DNA from: Nostoc sp. FACHB-110
GTDB lineage: Bacteria > Cyanobacteriota > Cyanobacteriia > Cyanobacteriales > Nostocaceae
Direction of reading: 5' to 3'
Length of the DNA stretch: 40,649 nt
Assembly: GCF_014697425.1 (NCBI RefSeq)
Contig: NZ_JACJRU010000059.1
Span: 1-40,649 of the forward strand
Shown: in pieces, positions 15,106-23,451 of the stretch
How the letters are laid out: each line of letters starts with the position of its first letter
Position numbering within the stretch: position 1 is the first letter of the stretch
The notes under the pieces: generated by a model
The model's input: only the letters and a program-made list of their open reading frames with translations
Databases searched by the model: none
Told to the model about the DNA's origin: nothing
Translations under genes and position numbers: made by a program

Positions 15106-15489
15106 ATGTCTTCAATCAATGATAGTCTGACAAATATTGCTCAACTTAAAGCTAATCGATTGAATCCGACTGCGGAGCAAATTACCGAGTGGTTACAATC
15201 TCCACAAATTAGGCAATGGCTAACTCAACAGCCAATGGGTATTCCTAGCAATACAAAGGTAGAAGCTGTTAATCTTTTAATTTCTAAAATTGTTAAAGAC
15301 CCAGACAAAGACTGTCGAATTGAATTTGCCAATTCTAATGCTGCTGTTGGAGTTGATGTTTTGCGTTGGCGGTTGTGGGCATTTTATCGACTGCCTTATG
15401 CTCGTGATTTTCAAGCTCCAGATTGTGGCTACACTTTAAAGCAACATTTGGAGAATACATCTGTTGAAGCTAAAACTTCTCTGGGTTAA
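15106..15489 (+). CDS. Small conserved hypothetical (127 aa)
   Basis: Soluble protein of 127 residues, not recognised. Mostly helical: NDSLTNIAQLKANRLNPTAE, QITEWLQSPQIRQWLTQQ, then KVEAVNLLISKIVKDPDKDC, and a more conserved-looking block VGVDVLRWRLWAFYRLPYAR. The end (TLKQHLENTSVEAKTSLG) is flexible. No signal peptide or membrane helix. The only rightward gene in this part of the window, it ends just before a stem-loop (15506-15534) and an array of repeated motifs beside the second recombinase. It could belong to the element carrying that recombinase (inference only). Confidence 0.55.
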   Translation: MSSINDSLTNIAQLKANRLNPTAEQITEWLQSPQIRQWLTQQPMGIPSNTKVEAVNLLISKIVKDPDKDCRIEFANSNAAVGVDVLRWRLWAFYRLPYARDFQAPDCGYTLKQHLENTSVEAKTSLG

Positions 15490-15505
15490 ACAGTTTGGTA
15501 TGACT

Positions 15506-15534
15506 CTGACTTTTCACATTATGTGGAAAGTCAG
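15506..15534. terminator. Stable hairpin after the 127-aa gene
   Basis: CTGACTTTTCACA, loop TTA, then TGTGGAAAGTCAG: a 13-bp stem with one G-T pair, 16 bases after the stop of the 127-residue gene. No T-run follows on the plus strand, so it is a weak candidate for intrinsic termination; it may instead protect the mRNA or belong to the neighbouring repeat array. Confidence 0.4.
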
Positions 15535-15551
15535 AAAAACTATTGTATAAA

Positions 15552-15846
15552 AACTGTACAGAAAATCATCTATAGTCATAAGCTCGTGTTGTATATAAGC
15601 GTGTAGATAACTGTATAGAAAGTATTACCCTGTTTGGCTTTTAGGCAACATATTTTTTTAAGCGGTGTGTATAGATGTGGTACAGAAAATATCTATACAG
15701 TAATAATTTATTTAAGTATGGTGCTGGCTGGGTAATTGTCGTGCGAAAAAAAGGGTTGCCACAAACTGTATTAGATTGGGTTGCAACTTCAATTAGTCCG
15801 CGAACCGATTTTGATATTTGTCTATACGCACTGTGTAGAAAGTCTT
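15552..15846. repeat. Four copies of ACTGTAYAGAAARTMTT beside recombinase
   Basis: Related 18-mers at 15552-15569 (AACTGTACAGAAAATCAT), 15609-15626 (AACTGTATAGAAAGTATT), 15677-15694 (GTGGTACAGAAAATATCT) and 15829-15846 (CACTGTGTAGAAAGTCTT). The third is enclosed by a 9-bp inverted repeat (TGTATAGAT at 15668 and ATCTATACA at 15691). The array lies directly downstream of the second tyrosine recombinase gene, so recombinase binding or an att/resolution site is a fair inference; iterons are the alternative. A 60-codon frame here is not believed to be a gene. Confidence 0.5.
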
Positions 15847-15873
15847 GCCCCGCTTGAAAGCACAACCTCACCT

Positions 15874-16830
15874 TCACCTAGAACGACGAGTGTAAGGAAT
15901 ATCTAAGTTTTCCACAGCAAGGCGTTTAGTTTCTTCACCGCGACGGTCATACTGGGAAGTGGTTGCAGGTGAGGCGTGTCCGGCTAATTTCTGTACAGTT
16001 ACAATATCTATCCCAGAATCTAGCAAGTCTGAGCAAAACGTCCGGCGAAAATCATGGGGAGAAAAAGACTCTAACCCAGATTCGGCAGCGCGTTTGCGAA
16101 CAATTTGTAATACTGCCTGGGATGACATTCTTCTCAACTGTACTTCTCCACCTTTGCGAATCGGGCATAACAACGCTCCCGCTTTGCGACCGCGAACACA
16201 TAGCCAATCTTCAACCAGTGCCATTGCGCTCGTTGGCAAATAAACTGTCCGGTCTTTATCACCTTTACCTTGTCGAACTTGTAATTCCCCATTCCGTCCC
16301 AAGTCTTTCAAATCCAGATTCACCACTTCCGCCCGTCTTACTCCCGTACCGCGCAGTATGGCAATCAAAGCTGCATCTCTAACACCCTGTGCTGTGGGGT
16401 CATCAAGACATACCTTAATTACTGCCGCAATTTCCGCCGATGTCAACGCTCTGCCCTTGAGCTTTCTTTTGACTTTCACACTCTGAATATCTACAGCCTT
16501 GGCGTAATCTTTTGCATCCATTAATTCCAGCCGCAGTGCTTCTTTGAGAACTCGGCGTAATGCACACAACATTTTATTTGTTGTCGCTGGGGAATATTTT
16601 TGCAATAAGGCAGTGCGAATCGCCGCCGTGTGCTGATAGCGCAAAGCAGCCCAATTGAGCGTATAAGCATCACACTCCCCATTGGAAATTAGAAGTGCGA
16701 TCGCATTAAGCGATTGTTCCATCGTGGGTTGAGAACCATAAGCCAAGGCAGAAAGGTAGACTGCCGCCGGGTGAATGGTCAAAGGCGATGGAGAGGTCAA
16801 AACTAACGATTGGACTGGTAAGCGAGACAT
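15874..16830 (-). CDS. Tyrosine recombinase/integrase
   Basis: Second site-specific recombinase, 318 residues, only distantly related to the one at 11567. The catalytic residues are complete: R165 in GTGVRRAEV, K189/K192 in QGKGDKDRTVYLP, H259 and R262 in FSPHDFRRTF, H285 in LAGHASPATT and Y294 in TSQYDRRGEE. The N-terminal DNA-binding domain (MEQSLNAIALLISNG, KYSPATTNKMLCALRRVLKE) is at about 37-110. 'HDFRRTFCSDLLDSGIDIVT' is typical of cyanobacterial plasmid and integron-like integrases. It lies just downstream of the replication gene on the same strand (64 bases apart), and four repeated motifs follow it, suggesting resolution of plasmid multimers or element integration. The start ATG is clear. 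Confidence 0.93.
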   Translation of the reverse strand: MSRLPVQSLVLTSPSPLTIHPAAVYLSALAYGSQPTMEQSLNAIALLISNGECDAYTLNWAALRYQHTAAIRTALLQKYSPATTNKMLCALRRVLKEALRLELMDAKDYAKAVDIQSVKVKRKLKGRALTSAEIAAVIKVCLDDPTAQGVRDAALIAILRGTGVRRAEVVNLDLKDLGRNGELQVRQGKGDKDRTVYLPTSAMALVEDWLCVRGRKAGALLCPIRKGGEVQLRRMSSQAVLQIVRKRAAESGLESFSPHDFRRTFCSDLLDSGIDIVTVQKLAGHASPATTSQYDRRGEETKRLAVENLDIPYTRRSR

Positions 16831-16894
16831 TTACTTATCAGAACACGTCTTCTCATAAATAAATTTTCCCACCGAAAGGGACACGAAGATCGCC

Positions 16895-19800
16895 CTATGT
16901 TTCTATGGGCAATACATCCTCAGACAGCCAATCGTAAAACTGGGGAAATGTTTGGGAGAGATCCTGTAATTCATCCTGTGCGATCGCTTCCAGTTCAAAA
17001 ACCACCAGCCACCGCCAATCGCTGGCCCATCGCTTGAGAATTCCTTTGATAGCCGAAGCTCCTTGAGTAATACCAGAGCGAAGCATTTCTACACAGTGAA
17101 GTAGGGTGGTGCGATCTCGGAAGGAGGCTTCGGGGCAGGGGGCAGGGGGCAGAGGGGAAAGATTCTCTCCCCTGCTCCCTGCTCCCTGCTCCCCTGCTTC
17201 TAAAGATGGCGTAGTATCCACCCCCTCAACTAAGGGATTTTCTATACCATTTGGGGGGGGGGCGGATACGGGAGAAGAAACAGGTTCAACTCCTTGTAAG
17301 GACTGTGTTTGGGCGTAATCAGCGCGTTGCTGTTGACGATGAGCGATAACTTGTAATGCAAAATCCAACTCTGGCTTAGAAAGTGAAAATAGTTTAACCT
17401 GCATTCCGCGTGGCCCAGATTTGCGAAAAACTAAACTTAGCCCCAACTGCTGGACTAAAGTGGCCAACAACCAAATTGGTTGGCAATCACTTGGGATAGT
17501 AAACCCCAAAATTGTTTTGATGTGAGCAGCGCATTGTTTTGCGATGTGAGTCATATTTAATAGTTGTTCGTCAGCAGCAGTAATTTCTTCTCCTGTGACT
17601 AATCGTTTGAGAATGTCATGTAGTCCTAAGTTGAAACGAGCTAACCACTTAGCAGAATAATTCCCCCAATCTGTACAGAAAGGTAGTTTGTTTCTTTCTG
17701 CTAAGTCTTTGGCACTAACAAATTCTGGTGGTGCGGGGTATTGTTGGTTAGTCCGAGAATCCAGGATTGTCTCTTGGGATGGAGATAAGATGGCCTCTAA
17801 AGATGCGATTGCACCAATGAGTCTACCGCCGTTGTCTTTCTCGACTAGAGATTCGGTGACTTCCACACCATAAGCATCGTGAATGCGAAACTTCTCACAT
17901 TCAAAAAATTCATCAGGCGAAAGATAATCTTTACTTTGCCGTGCGCGGTACTCACTTCTGGAGATGGTATTTGCTTTGGCAACGGACTGATGATGAGCAG
18001 CATCCAGGGCATCAGCCGCATATTTTAAGGATTCCCAAGCCTCAATATCAAGATGATCTCCGGTGGGTACGATAGTATTGCCCATATCGGATAAGAGCGA
18101 TCGCAAGTCAGCACGTAAATTATTGATGGACTGGTGACGAGAAGCTTGAATTTGACAGTAAGCGTCTAATGCCCAATCTTTTTCCACCCCACGCTTACCT
18201 GTTTCACGGTCGATTTTGATTAAAAAAGCTGTGATTTCGTTGGTTTGAAGTAACCTTTCCTTAATTTTGGTAGGATTGGTTTCTTTGTATCCGAAGGGTG
18301 GTTTGGGGGCAACCCATACATGAATCGGCACTTTTGGACGGTAACGCCACAGATGTTGAGCGCATTCGGTGGCGGTTTGGGAAACTGCATGAAATACACC
18401 AAACACTACATCAAAATGATATTGTGAGATGTCAACACCAGTACCCAGACTAGGCGAAGTTAGAAGTACATCTATATTCTTGACAGCGTTGGTAATGTCT
18501 TTGATGAAAGCCACATTCTCATCACTGCCAGAATTATCGGAATGAATCGACCAAATTCTTAAAAGTTTATGGGTGTGGGCATGAGGTGTTTTCGGAGATA
18601 TTGAAGTAGTAACTTCTTCGCCCTCTGGTATGGGGTCAGGCTCTAAAATCCTTACACTTAACATCCGTTCAAGTTTCTTGATGAACCGCTTAGAATCCGA
18701 AACCACCATGACTTTTTGATTTAGCATGATAGCAGCAGAAATTTGCGCTACCAACGCTGATGAATCCATCCCCTCATACCAATAGATAGTGCGCTCTCCA
18801 TTCTTCCATTCATTTTTGATAATGTATGGTTGCTCCCCAACTGGTCGCATGGACAAGAAAAAGTCAATGGTGAGGTCGTCCATGTGTGCGTCAGCGATAA
18901 CAACCAACGGCGCATTGTAGACAATATGTTCTAATACTTCTAAGATGACGGCGCGATGTTCCTTACAAGTATTACTGTGTAGTAAGTGGGTCAGGTATTG
19001 GCAAGCTTCATCTATAAATATGCAGCCATATTGTAGTGCCTGGGTGTTTAACTTATATAAACTGTCGATGGTAATGCTCAATGCCTGTGCAGTAGCCATA
19101 CCAGCATAACCAAGGTCAGAATACATCAAGGTCTTAAGGCGTTCGGCTAAATTTTTGAGCAGATTCACCCGATGCCCATTGTTGAGAAATCTTTGCTCTG
19201 GGTGAGCATCACGCCACCAACGCATTAACTCGGTTTTGCCAGTCCCCATGTCCGAGATGAGTACTACTAAGCCTGTTTTTGGGAAGATAATGCTTTTAGT
19301 TTGTGGCTGTTGTCTCAATTTTTTGAGCAGGAAGTTGATTTTTCCCCGATGACCTGGGGGGATTTCTTCTGGCTGCTCTGGCTGAGGCAGAAAATCAAAA
19401 GGTGTTTCTGGCTTTTGGGTTTGTAAGACACATACTTTCTGTTGTGGTATGTTGGTTGTTTCTTTGTCCTGAACTGCAACTGCCTGGGTTAAATATTTAG
19501 TATTGATCACCACATCTGGTCTATGCTTTCTTAGTCCTCGATGTTTGATGAGGAACAATTGCTGATAATCCTTCAATGAGTGAGCATCATCAACAATTGC
19601 CGTCAACAGCGCGTTGGCATCATTACCCCGTGCGACCACAAAATCATCAACGCCTTTCTCTGGCCCTGGTAGTAGTATGACTTCGCAAGCACAGCCAACA
19701 GCCTCAATTGCTTTACCCGTGCGAACTGTGGCTTGATGCACTGACCAACGAGTTTTCAGTTTCGTCTCGTAGTCAAACAGGATATTGAATTTCCGCCCCT

Positions 19801-20467
19801 TTTGTGCCAGTGGTAATAAATCGGGATGAAGTCTTTCATCGAAATCCTTTTTGCCTACTCGTCCATTCCAAATTCCCGGCAGTGCTAGAGCTACAAACCC
19901 CAGACTTAGCAAACAAGCAGCCTTCTTCTCCCCTTCGCAGAGAATAATCGGGATCTCTGGATGAGCAATCACCCATTCCCAGAACCGGAGTAAATTGAAC
20001 CTATCTTGTAAGCGTCGCGTTAGGGACGAATTGTACCGTTTGATTTTGTACCGCCGCGCCACTAAATCCCAGATGCAGTTGGCAATATCAAAATAAGTAA
20101 CACGGTTGGGGACTTTCGGGGGCGACTCGTATTTAACAGGTTTATCTTTAAGCCAATCAATGCGCGGTTGGAAAGGTTTCATCCTCCCCCATTCCATTGG
20201 CCGCCAATTGTTGTAGGGATCTAGTGAAGTAATCCACATCCCCCCAGCCATTAAATGCAGATATAACTTCAACAGCCCATCCGTCACTCGACCCGCGTTT
20301 TTCCTGGGGAGTATAGGAGAGATGAATAGATAATCGTAAACTGTTTCTCCCTCAATATGGAAGAAGTTGCGCTCAATCAGTGCCGGATGAATGGCACTGC
20401 CCACCGCTAGTTCATGATACTCTGCTGCGGTGAGGTTGTTCGGGTATTCAGTTGGGGTTTGACTCAT
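16895..20467 (-). CDS. cyrepA1: Plasmid replication protein, CyRepA1-like (Toprim + helicase)
   Basis: Very large protein (1190 residues) matching the CyRepA1-type replication proteins of large cyanobacterial plasmids. Order of parts: an N-terminal region with the DUF3854-like sequence (FFHIEGETVYDYLFISPI), a Toprim-like fold with IILCEGEKKAACL (about 174-186) and NILFDYETK (228-236), then a helicase/ATPase domain with Walker A SDMGTGKTEL (405-414), a DEAH-like Walker B CIFIDEACQYL (482-492), SDSKRFIKKLERML (helicase C-terminal strand), SPSLGTGVDISQYHFDVVFG and AQHLWRYRP (motif VI-like). The C-terminal quarter is variable. Residues of about 1090-1114 are encoded by an inserted GC-rich palindrome that keeps the frame, and a run of ten C lies just before it. 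The start overlaps the stop of no upstream gene; its ATG overlaps the TAA of the gene upstream by one base (TAATG), so the two are translationally coupled. Confidence 0.85.
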   Translation of the reverse strand: MSQTPTEYPNNLTAAEYHELAVGSAIHPALIERNFFHIEGETVYDYLFISPILPRKNAGRVTDGLLKLYLHLMAGGMWITSLDPYNNWRPMEWGRMKPFQPRIDWLKDKPVKYESPPKVPNRVTYFDIANCIWDLVARRYKIKRYNSSLTRRLQDRFNLLRFWEWVIAHPEIPIILCEGEKKAACLLSLGFVALALPGIWNGRVGKKDFDERLHPDLLPLAQKGRKFNILFDYETKLKTRWSVHQATVRTGKAIEAVGCACEVILLPGPEKGVDDFVVARGNDANALLTAIVDDAHSLKDYQQLFLIKHRGLRKHRPDVVINTKYLTQAVAVQDKETTNIPQQKVCVLQTQKPETPFDFLPQPEQPEEIPPGHRGKINFLLKKLRQQPQTKSIIFPKTGLVVLISDMGTGKTELMRWWRDAHPEQRFLNNGHRVNLLKNLAERLKTLMYSDLGYAGMATAQALSITIDSLYKLNTQALQYGCIFIDEACQYLTHLLHSNTCKEHRAVILEVLEHIVYNAPLVVIADAHMDDLTIDFFLSMRPVGEQPYIIKNEWKNGERTIYWYEGMDSSALVAQISAAIMLNQKVMVVSDSKRFIKKLERMLSVRILEPDPIPEGEEVTTSISPKTPHAHTHKLLRIWSIHSDNSGSDENVAFIKDITNAVKNIDVLLTSPSLGTGVDISQYHFDVVFGVFHAVSQTATECAQHLWRYRPKVPIHVWVAPKPPFGYKETNPTKIKERLLQTNEITAFLIKIDRETGKRGVEKDWALDAYCQIQASRHQSINNLRADLRSLLSDMGNTIVPTGDHLDIEAWESLKYAADALDAAHHQSVAKANTISRSEYRARQSKDYLSPDEFFECEKFRIHDAYGVEVTESLVEKDNGGRLIGAIASLEAILSPSQETILDSRTNQQYPAPPEFVSAKDLAERNKLPFCTDWGNYSAKWLARFNLGLHDILKRLVTGEEITAADEQLLNMTHIAKQCAAHIKTILGFTIPSDCQPIWLLATLVQQLGLSLVFRKSGPRGMQVKLFSLSKPELDFALQVIAHRQQQRADYAQTQSLQGVEPVSSPVSAPPPNGIENPLVEGVDTTPSLEAGEQGAGSRGENLSPLPPAPCPEASFRDRTTLLHCVEMLRSGITQGASAIKGILKRWASDWRWLVVFELEAIAQDELQDLSQTFPQFYDWLSEDVLPIET
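17129..17202. repeat. GC-rich palindromic repeat inside the rep gene
   Basis: GGGGCAGGGGGCAGGGGGC on the left and CTCCCTGCTCCCTGCTCCCC on the right around an AAAGATT centre, embedded in frame in the replication gene and translated as a Gly/Glu/Pro-rich stretch (EAGEQGAGSRGEN, LSPLPPAPCPEA). It belongs to the same repeat family as 2077-2118, 2517-2545 and 7734-7796. Confidence 0.8.
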
Positions 20468-21033
20468 TAAATGCCGCCCCCAATAAGAGCAAGAGAGAGT
20501 GAACTTGGCGGGGTTGCATCGGAGTTAGGCTTTGCTATGGAGCAATTTGTTTGTAAGTTCTGCCCCAAACAATTTTGCACAGTAGCACCCCTGTTGTACT
20601 CCTCCTGCTGCACAAACAGAATGTGGGTGCTAAACATCTCTCCAGTTTCTAAGACTGTGCCAAACACATAATCGGACAAGGGCGAAACCAACAGCAATAC
20701 TTGTGCAACAGGATCTAAATCTGGCAGGGTACTGGACAGATGATTCTGTTTAATTAGTATCTGCCGATAATCATTGGCGTTATGAGCAACCAGCGCAACT
20801 GCTTCCTCGCACAGGTGCATACTATTTTCTTGATGCCAGAACCAATCCACTCTTTGTAATACTGTGGATCTTCCTAAAACATTTTTAAATCGCGTTTCTA
20901 CAAACGAACTTATCAGTATTTCTTTCCAATTTTCTGATGCAGAACAATTCGGGCTGTGTCCTTCTGGTACAGTGACTACACCTGACAGCCTCACCCTGAC
21001 CCCGAATTGTACCGGGCGATCGCAATTTTTCAT
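20467..21033 (-). CDS. Unknown protein coupled to the replication gene
   Basis: Protein of 188 residues, not recognised. The N-terminal part (PVQFGVRVRLSGVVTVPEGH) looks beta-rich. The middle is helical (ENWKEILISSFVETRFKNVL, FWHQENSMHLCEEAVALVAH, YRQILIKQNHL), with DPVAQVLLLVSPLSDYVFG and ETGEMFSTHILFVQQEEY as strands, and the C-terminus is low-complexity. No membrane segment. The stop codon overlaps the ATG of the replication gene by one base (TAATG), so translation of the replication protein probably depends on this gene. Such tight coupling suggests a replication accessory or copy-control protein; that is inference from position only. Confidence 0.6.
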   Translation of the reverse strand: MKNCDRPVQFGVRVRLSGVVTVPEGHSPNCSASENWKEILISSFVETRFKNVLGRSTVLQRVDWFWHQENSMHLCEEAVALVAHNANDYRQILIKQNHLSSTLPDLDPVAQVLLLVSPLSDYVFGTVLETGEMFSTHILFVQQEEYNRGATVQNCLGQNLQTNCSIAKPNSDATPPSSLSLALIGGGI

Positions 21034-21723
21034 GATAGATTCCCCTCATTGTTTCGTTTACAAGGTTCAGAGGGGGGTTATCCAGAATTAAAACTCAGCC
21101 ATCCAGAATCACTAAAACTTTGATCGCTACTATATGTGCGATCGCACTTCGTGTGTCTATGTCCTAAATTTCAAGAGGTAATAGTCTTGCAATGAAAATA
21201 GACCTATGAGCAAATCTGGCTCTGGCTTTTGAATTCTAGATTGATCTTGACTACGCTGCTCTTTACAAAAATTTACTTAACAGAAATATAAATTTTTTGT
21301 CAAAATGCCAAAAACGGTCAGCAGAAACTAGCCTCACGTATACCTTTGTTTTATAATGGCATAAGTAAAGCAGCGTGGGCATCTTCTGACAAGTAAGTGG
21401 CATCCAGTCGGCAAACTATCCACCACTTTCTCCGTCATTCCGAGATCAACCCCGCTCTCTAGATATTCAATTGTTTGCTTTTGGGCGAAGCGTTACTCCT
21501 TAGTGCGTTTTGCCCTTTAAATTTTTTGTATCGTTTTTTCCTCCATTTTTAGTTCTACAGATTGACAAGCTTGATCTTACAAAAATTTGCGCTTTTTCGC
21601 ATCTAGTGAGATTTTGGTTCTGTTGTGTTACCTCCGATTTAATAAATCTTAGTAAGTATTACCCCATTAAGTGAGGGCTTTTCTCAAGTTACCCTTAGTA
21701 AGATAGTTATGTATATTTTAGGG
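21034..21723. other. Gene-free region upstream of the replication operon
   Basis: About 690 AT-rich bases upstream of the rep operon and downstream of the STAND ATPase operon, a good place for the rep promoter and possibly the origin. Visible: a palindrome GTGCGATCGCAC around a HIP1 site (21136-21147), a direct repeat ATCCAGAAT in two copies near 21080 and 21103, and CTTAGTAAGT/CTTAGTAAGA near 21650 and 21697. No iteron array as regular as that at 13563 is seen. Confidence 0.4.
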
Positions 21724-21837
21724 TTAGCTCGAAAACTTGTATGTGGTGTTTACCTGATACAAACCATGTTTGATTAACCACCTGATTATATCAGTGATTG
21801 TTTCTATCTCTTGAGATTCTAGTTCGCCTCTAATCAT
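21724..21837 (-). CDS. Small protein (37 aa) after the STAND ATPase
   Basis: Frame too short for routine calling: starts MIRGELESQEIETITDII, continues RWLIKHGLYQVNTTYKFSS and stops at TAA. It has an excellent ribosome binding site (GAGGAGAGGGG ending a few bases before the ATG) and begins only 16 bases after the stop of the STAND ATPase, so it is very probably translated from the same mRNA. The single predicted amphipathic helix (ETITDIIRWLIKHGL) followed by a short strand resembles a small protein-interaction piece. The function is unknown. A partner or inhibitor of the ATPase is possible but only inferred. Confidence 0.55.
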   Translation of the reverse strand: MIRGELESQEIETITDIIRWLIKHGLYQVNTTYKFSS

Positions 21838-21853
21838 AATCCCCTCTCCTCTA

Positions 21854-23323
21854 TTAAGATGCAATTTTAAATTTAGAATAATTGAAACTATGCACTATAC
21901 CTAAAGTATCTGTAAGAACATACTTCTTAATAACTGGTTGAAGTGTAAAGCATATTTCTTTAGTAACAGCATTTTTGATACTTTCAATTAATGACATTCT
22001 CTCTAAATTTTCTAATGCTTTTACTAAATCTAAAGTTGAAATAGATATTCCTTGGTTAAGTTTAAAATCATTTAAAATCGTAGTAATAGTAATAGATTCT
22101 AACCCCTCAACAGCTTTTTCAGCTATGTAAATCATAATTTGCTTATGAATATCTTCTAAGACATTCCCAACTATTTTATTAAGTATATTTTCGAGTTTTT
22201 TACTTACAAGAGTAGTTGGATTTTCAAAAAATATTTCTGTATTACCAAACATATTCTGAATTCGGTTAGTTACATCATTCAATTCAGAAGGATTACCGCG
22301 ATAAGTCTGAATTAGCTGATGGCATCTTTGTAAATCTGTAATTCCTTTATTAGTTAAGAGCTTTATTGCTGAATCCGTATCTAGTCCCTCAAGTCTTAGA
22401 AATTGTAAAGGACGGTTATTATTTATAAATTCGACAAACTCATCTAGCAAAATTCTATTAGTTATAATGATGCAACTTTGATGATTTTCTTCAACTAAGC
22501 GTCTAATAAAAATTAAATAATCTAAGTTAAGTTTTGGATTTTGATATAAAATTTCAAATTCATCTAAAACTATAAAACAACGTTTTTGTTTGAGAACTTT
22601 AAGTAATAAAGTAATTTTTTCTTGAGTATAATTAGGCGAAATAATCTGAGGCTCAATAATTTCTAGTAATTCTGTTATTAAATCTTCAATTCTTGGTGAA
22701 TGAGCTAATGATTTCCAAATGAAAAAGTCAAATTCAAATTTTTTGTCTTTACTAATATCTGTAATTAATTTTGCAGCCAAAAAGCTTTTACCAATACCTG
22801 CAACACCCACCACTGATATACAGTTAAATTGCTGGGTAGCAACTAACTCCTTTAAATATAAAAGTTCCTGTGTCCGACCATAAAACTTAGAAACATCAGG
22901 TAGCTTGCTTCCCTTGATTAAATCTTGACTCATAAAAGATTGTATACAAGCTCTCAAATTTCGTTTGCATACTTGTTCTCCATTACCAATGATTTTTGTT
23001 AATAAATCGAATAAATCAATTGCTATCCGACGTTGCAAATAATTTTTTTTATAAGTCGAGGTTTTAGACATCTCCTCATAACTTTGCTCATACCAAGCTC
23101 CTTTAAAAACAATAATTTCTGGCTCAGATAAGGACTTGTCCCTTGCTTTGTGGATTAATTCATTCAAAAACTCTAAAGCTTCTTCTAGAGTAATCTTCTT
23201 TGAAGTGTTACTCTCTGAATGGGTTTGTGAAGGTGCTTTAGCAGAATACGAGCCTGATTGTAAAGAAGCACTATAAGCCATAAATCGCCTGTTAGTACTA
23301 CTAGAGTGTGTCTTTGATAGCAT
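21854..23323 (-). CDS. STAND (NB-ARC) ATPase with vMAP-type N-terminal domain
   Basis: Signalling ATPase of the STAND/NB-ARC class, 489 residues. After a Ser-rich leader, residues 43-127 (ITLEEALEFLNELIHKARDK, LSEPEIIVFKGAWYEQSYEE, YLQRRIAIDLFDLLTKIIGN) resemble the HTH-like domain found at the N-terminus of vWA-MoxR-associated and NB-ARC proteins of cyanobacteria. The NB-ARC core has Walker A GVAGIGKSFLAAKL (173-186), Walker B CFIVLDEFEIL (249-259), the sensor IIITNR (285-290) and the GNPSELNDV motif (a GLP-like turn). The C-terminal ~150 residues look like a winged helix and contain no WD40 or TPR sensor repeats, so the sensor part is reduced. STAND proteins oligomerise on a signal and often act in regulation, immunity or cell death. 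Divergent from the kinase gene, it may answer to it (inference). Confidence 0.82.
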   Translation of the reverse strand: MLSKTHSSSTNRRFMAYSASLQSGSYSAKAPSQTHSESNTSKKITLEEALEFLNELIHKARDKSLSEPEIIVFKGAWYEQSYEEMSKTSTYKKNYLQRRIAIDLFDLLTKIIGNGEQVCKRNLRACIQSFMSQDLIKGSKLPDVSKFYGRTQELLYLKELVATQQFNCISVVGVAGIGKSFLAAKLITDISKDKKFEFDFFIWKSLAHSPRIEDLITELLEIIEPQIISPNYTQEKITLLLKVLKQKRCFIVLDEFEILYQNPKLNLDYLIFIRRLVEENHQSCIIITNRILLDEFVEFINNNRPLQFLRLEGLDTDSAIKLLTNKGITDLQRCHQLIQTYRGNPSELNDVTNRIQNMFGNTEIFFENPTTLVSKKLENILNKIVGNVLEDIHKQIMIYIAEKAVEGLESITITTILNDFKLNQGISISTLDLVKALENLERMSLIESIKNAVTKEICFTLQPVIKKYVLTDTLGIVHSFNYSKFKIAS

Positions 23324-23396
23324 AGTACTTGATATGTGACTTTTTAGCTACTACCCCAGTAATGTATCTTAAGATATTTTTTGAGCAAAGGCTGAG

Positions 23397-23425
23397 TTGA
23401 CAAAATCAAAAATTGTATCTAAATA
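23397..23425 (+). promoter_or_regulatory. Candidate sigma-70 promoter of the kinase gene
   Basis: TTGACA at 23397-23402, 17 bases, then TAAATA at 23420-23425. Transcription would begin near 23432. That is downstream of the TTG at 23413 and 20 bases before the GTG at 23452, so the promoter supports the GTG as the real start of the kinase. The spacing is ideal; no experimental support. Confidence 0.5.
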
Positions 23426-23451
23426 TACTAAATCAATTACCAGGATCGGCT

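Noticed and set aside
15506..15534. Certain rho-independent terminator
   Set aside because: The hairpin is strong but lacks a T-run on either strand; listed only as a weak candidate.
15675..15857. 60-codon frame on the plus strand in the repeat array
   Set aside because: It overlaps the repeated motifs, has no ribosome binding site and no recognisable protein features.
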